A stretch of DNA of 64,000 bases from Oegoconia quadripuncta (Eukaryota; Arthropoda; Insecta; Lepidoptera; Autostichidae), in assembly GCA_949316235.1 (NCBI GenBank), contig OX438748.1:1987001-2051000 (forward strand), given 5' to 3'. Shown piece after piece: positions 63,585-64,000 of the stretch. The notes beneath the pieces were generated by a model. That model saw only the letters and a program-made list of their open reading frames with translations, searched no databases and had not been told where the DNA came from. Position 1 is the stretch's first letter. Every line of letters starts with the position of its first letter. Position numbers and translations under genes: made by a program.

Positions 63585-63904
63585 TATAGGTACACGAAAA
63601 CGGTTTGTTTAGTTACTGATTATAAAATGTTATGTAGAATCAGGTTAGTATACCTAGGTGTTGTTATTAGGCAAAAGGAAGTGACTCAGTATTTGCTTAC
63701 TTGACAACATGATCTCGAAGAGCGCTGATTTTCAGTCACACCCTTCTCCCTACGAGACTGAACCGTAGCTAATTGTGGAGGGCTTTCATTAGCATATCGC
63801 AGGGGTGAATATGAATAACTAATATTTTTACACATATAGACTTGTACAAAAAAAAAATGTTTTTCAGTTCTTATTTTCGGCTAAGTAAACTTGATATCAT
63901 TGTA

Positions 63905-63985
63905 AACAGCATAGGGTTTACGAATCGAAGGTCGCGGGTTCGATCCCCAGTGGAGTACAAGTTTAGTACTCTAGTTAAATGTATT
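63905..63985 (+). mobile_element. SINE-B head fragment
   Basis: GGTTTACGAATCGAAGGTCG, then CGGGTTCGATCCCCAGTGGA matches the SINE-B tRNA-like head. It lies near the right window edge. Confidence 0.65.
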
Positions 63986-64000
63986 TCTACTCATTTTATA

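Overview
The window looks like nuclear DNA of a lepidopteran insect (moth or butterfly). It is AT-rich and strongly intron-split, with small coding exons scattered among dense transposon debris. That debris includes cecropia-type mariner MITEs, tRNA-headed SINEs, RTE-, R1- and Jockey/CR1-like LINE tails, copia and Ty3 retrotransposons and palindromic foldback elements. The order assignment is inferred from the repeats and gene structure, not from a database search.

Three host genes are supported. (1) Nol6/Nrap (minus strand, about 651-8460, C-terminal part beyond the left edge) is a ribosome-biogenesis protein with seven visible exons whose splice phases all agree. (2) Idh3a, the NAD-dependent mitochondrial isocitrate dehydrogenase alpha subunit (minus strand, 59040 down to 29094), has six shared exons followed by two homologous terminal exons. 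Each terminal exon has its own acceptor in the same phase and its own stop codon (7a at 38806-39030, 7b at 29094-29321). (3) Vps33B (plus strand, 60495-63118) has two exons and is divergent from Idh3a across about 1.45 kb. Idh3a is a TCA-cycle enzyme, Nol6 a nucleolar factor and Vps33B an endosomal Sec1/Munc18 protein, so nothing suggests a shared pathway.

Layout: 1-8460 Nol6 with TE-filled introns, including a 42-bp minisatellite at 5275-5759. 8461-29093 is intergenic and TE-rich: two arrays of a palindromic motif near 8.6 and 21.4 kb, a Mutator-domain transposase remnant near 9.3-10.4 kb, copia fragments near 11.4 and 13.1-14.8 kb, a LINE RNase H fragment near 18 kb, and an almost intact Ty3 element at 22819-27091 with identical 118-bp LTRs and a 5-bp target duplication. 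29094-59040 is Idh3a with very long introns holding SINEs, MITEs, foldback elements and a 50-bp tandem array at 42.9-43.56 kb. 59041-60494 is the divergent promoter region. 60495-63118 is Vps33B. 63119-64000 is 3' flank with a mariner MITE and a SINE head.

The most interesting observation is the duplicated Idh3a terminal exon. Copy 7a has Ser where copy 7b, and NAD-dependent relatives, have the Asp that contacts the adenine ribose of NAD. The gene may therefore encode two alpha subunits that differ at a coenzyme-specificity residue.
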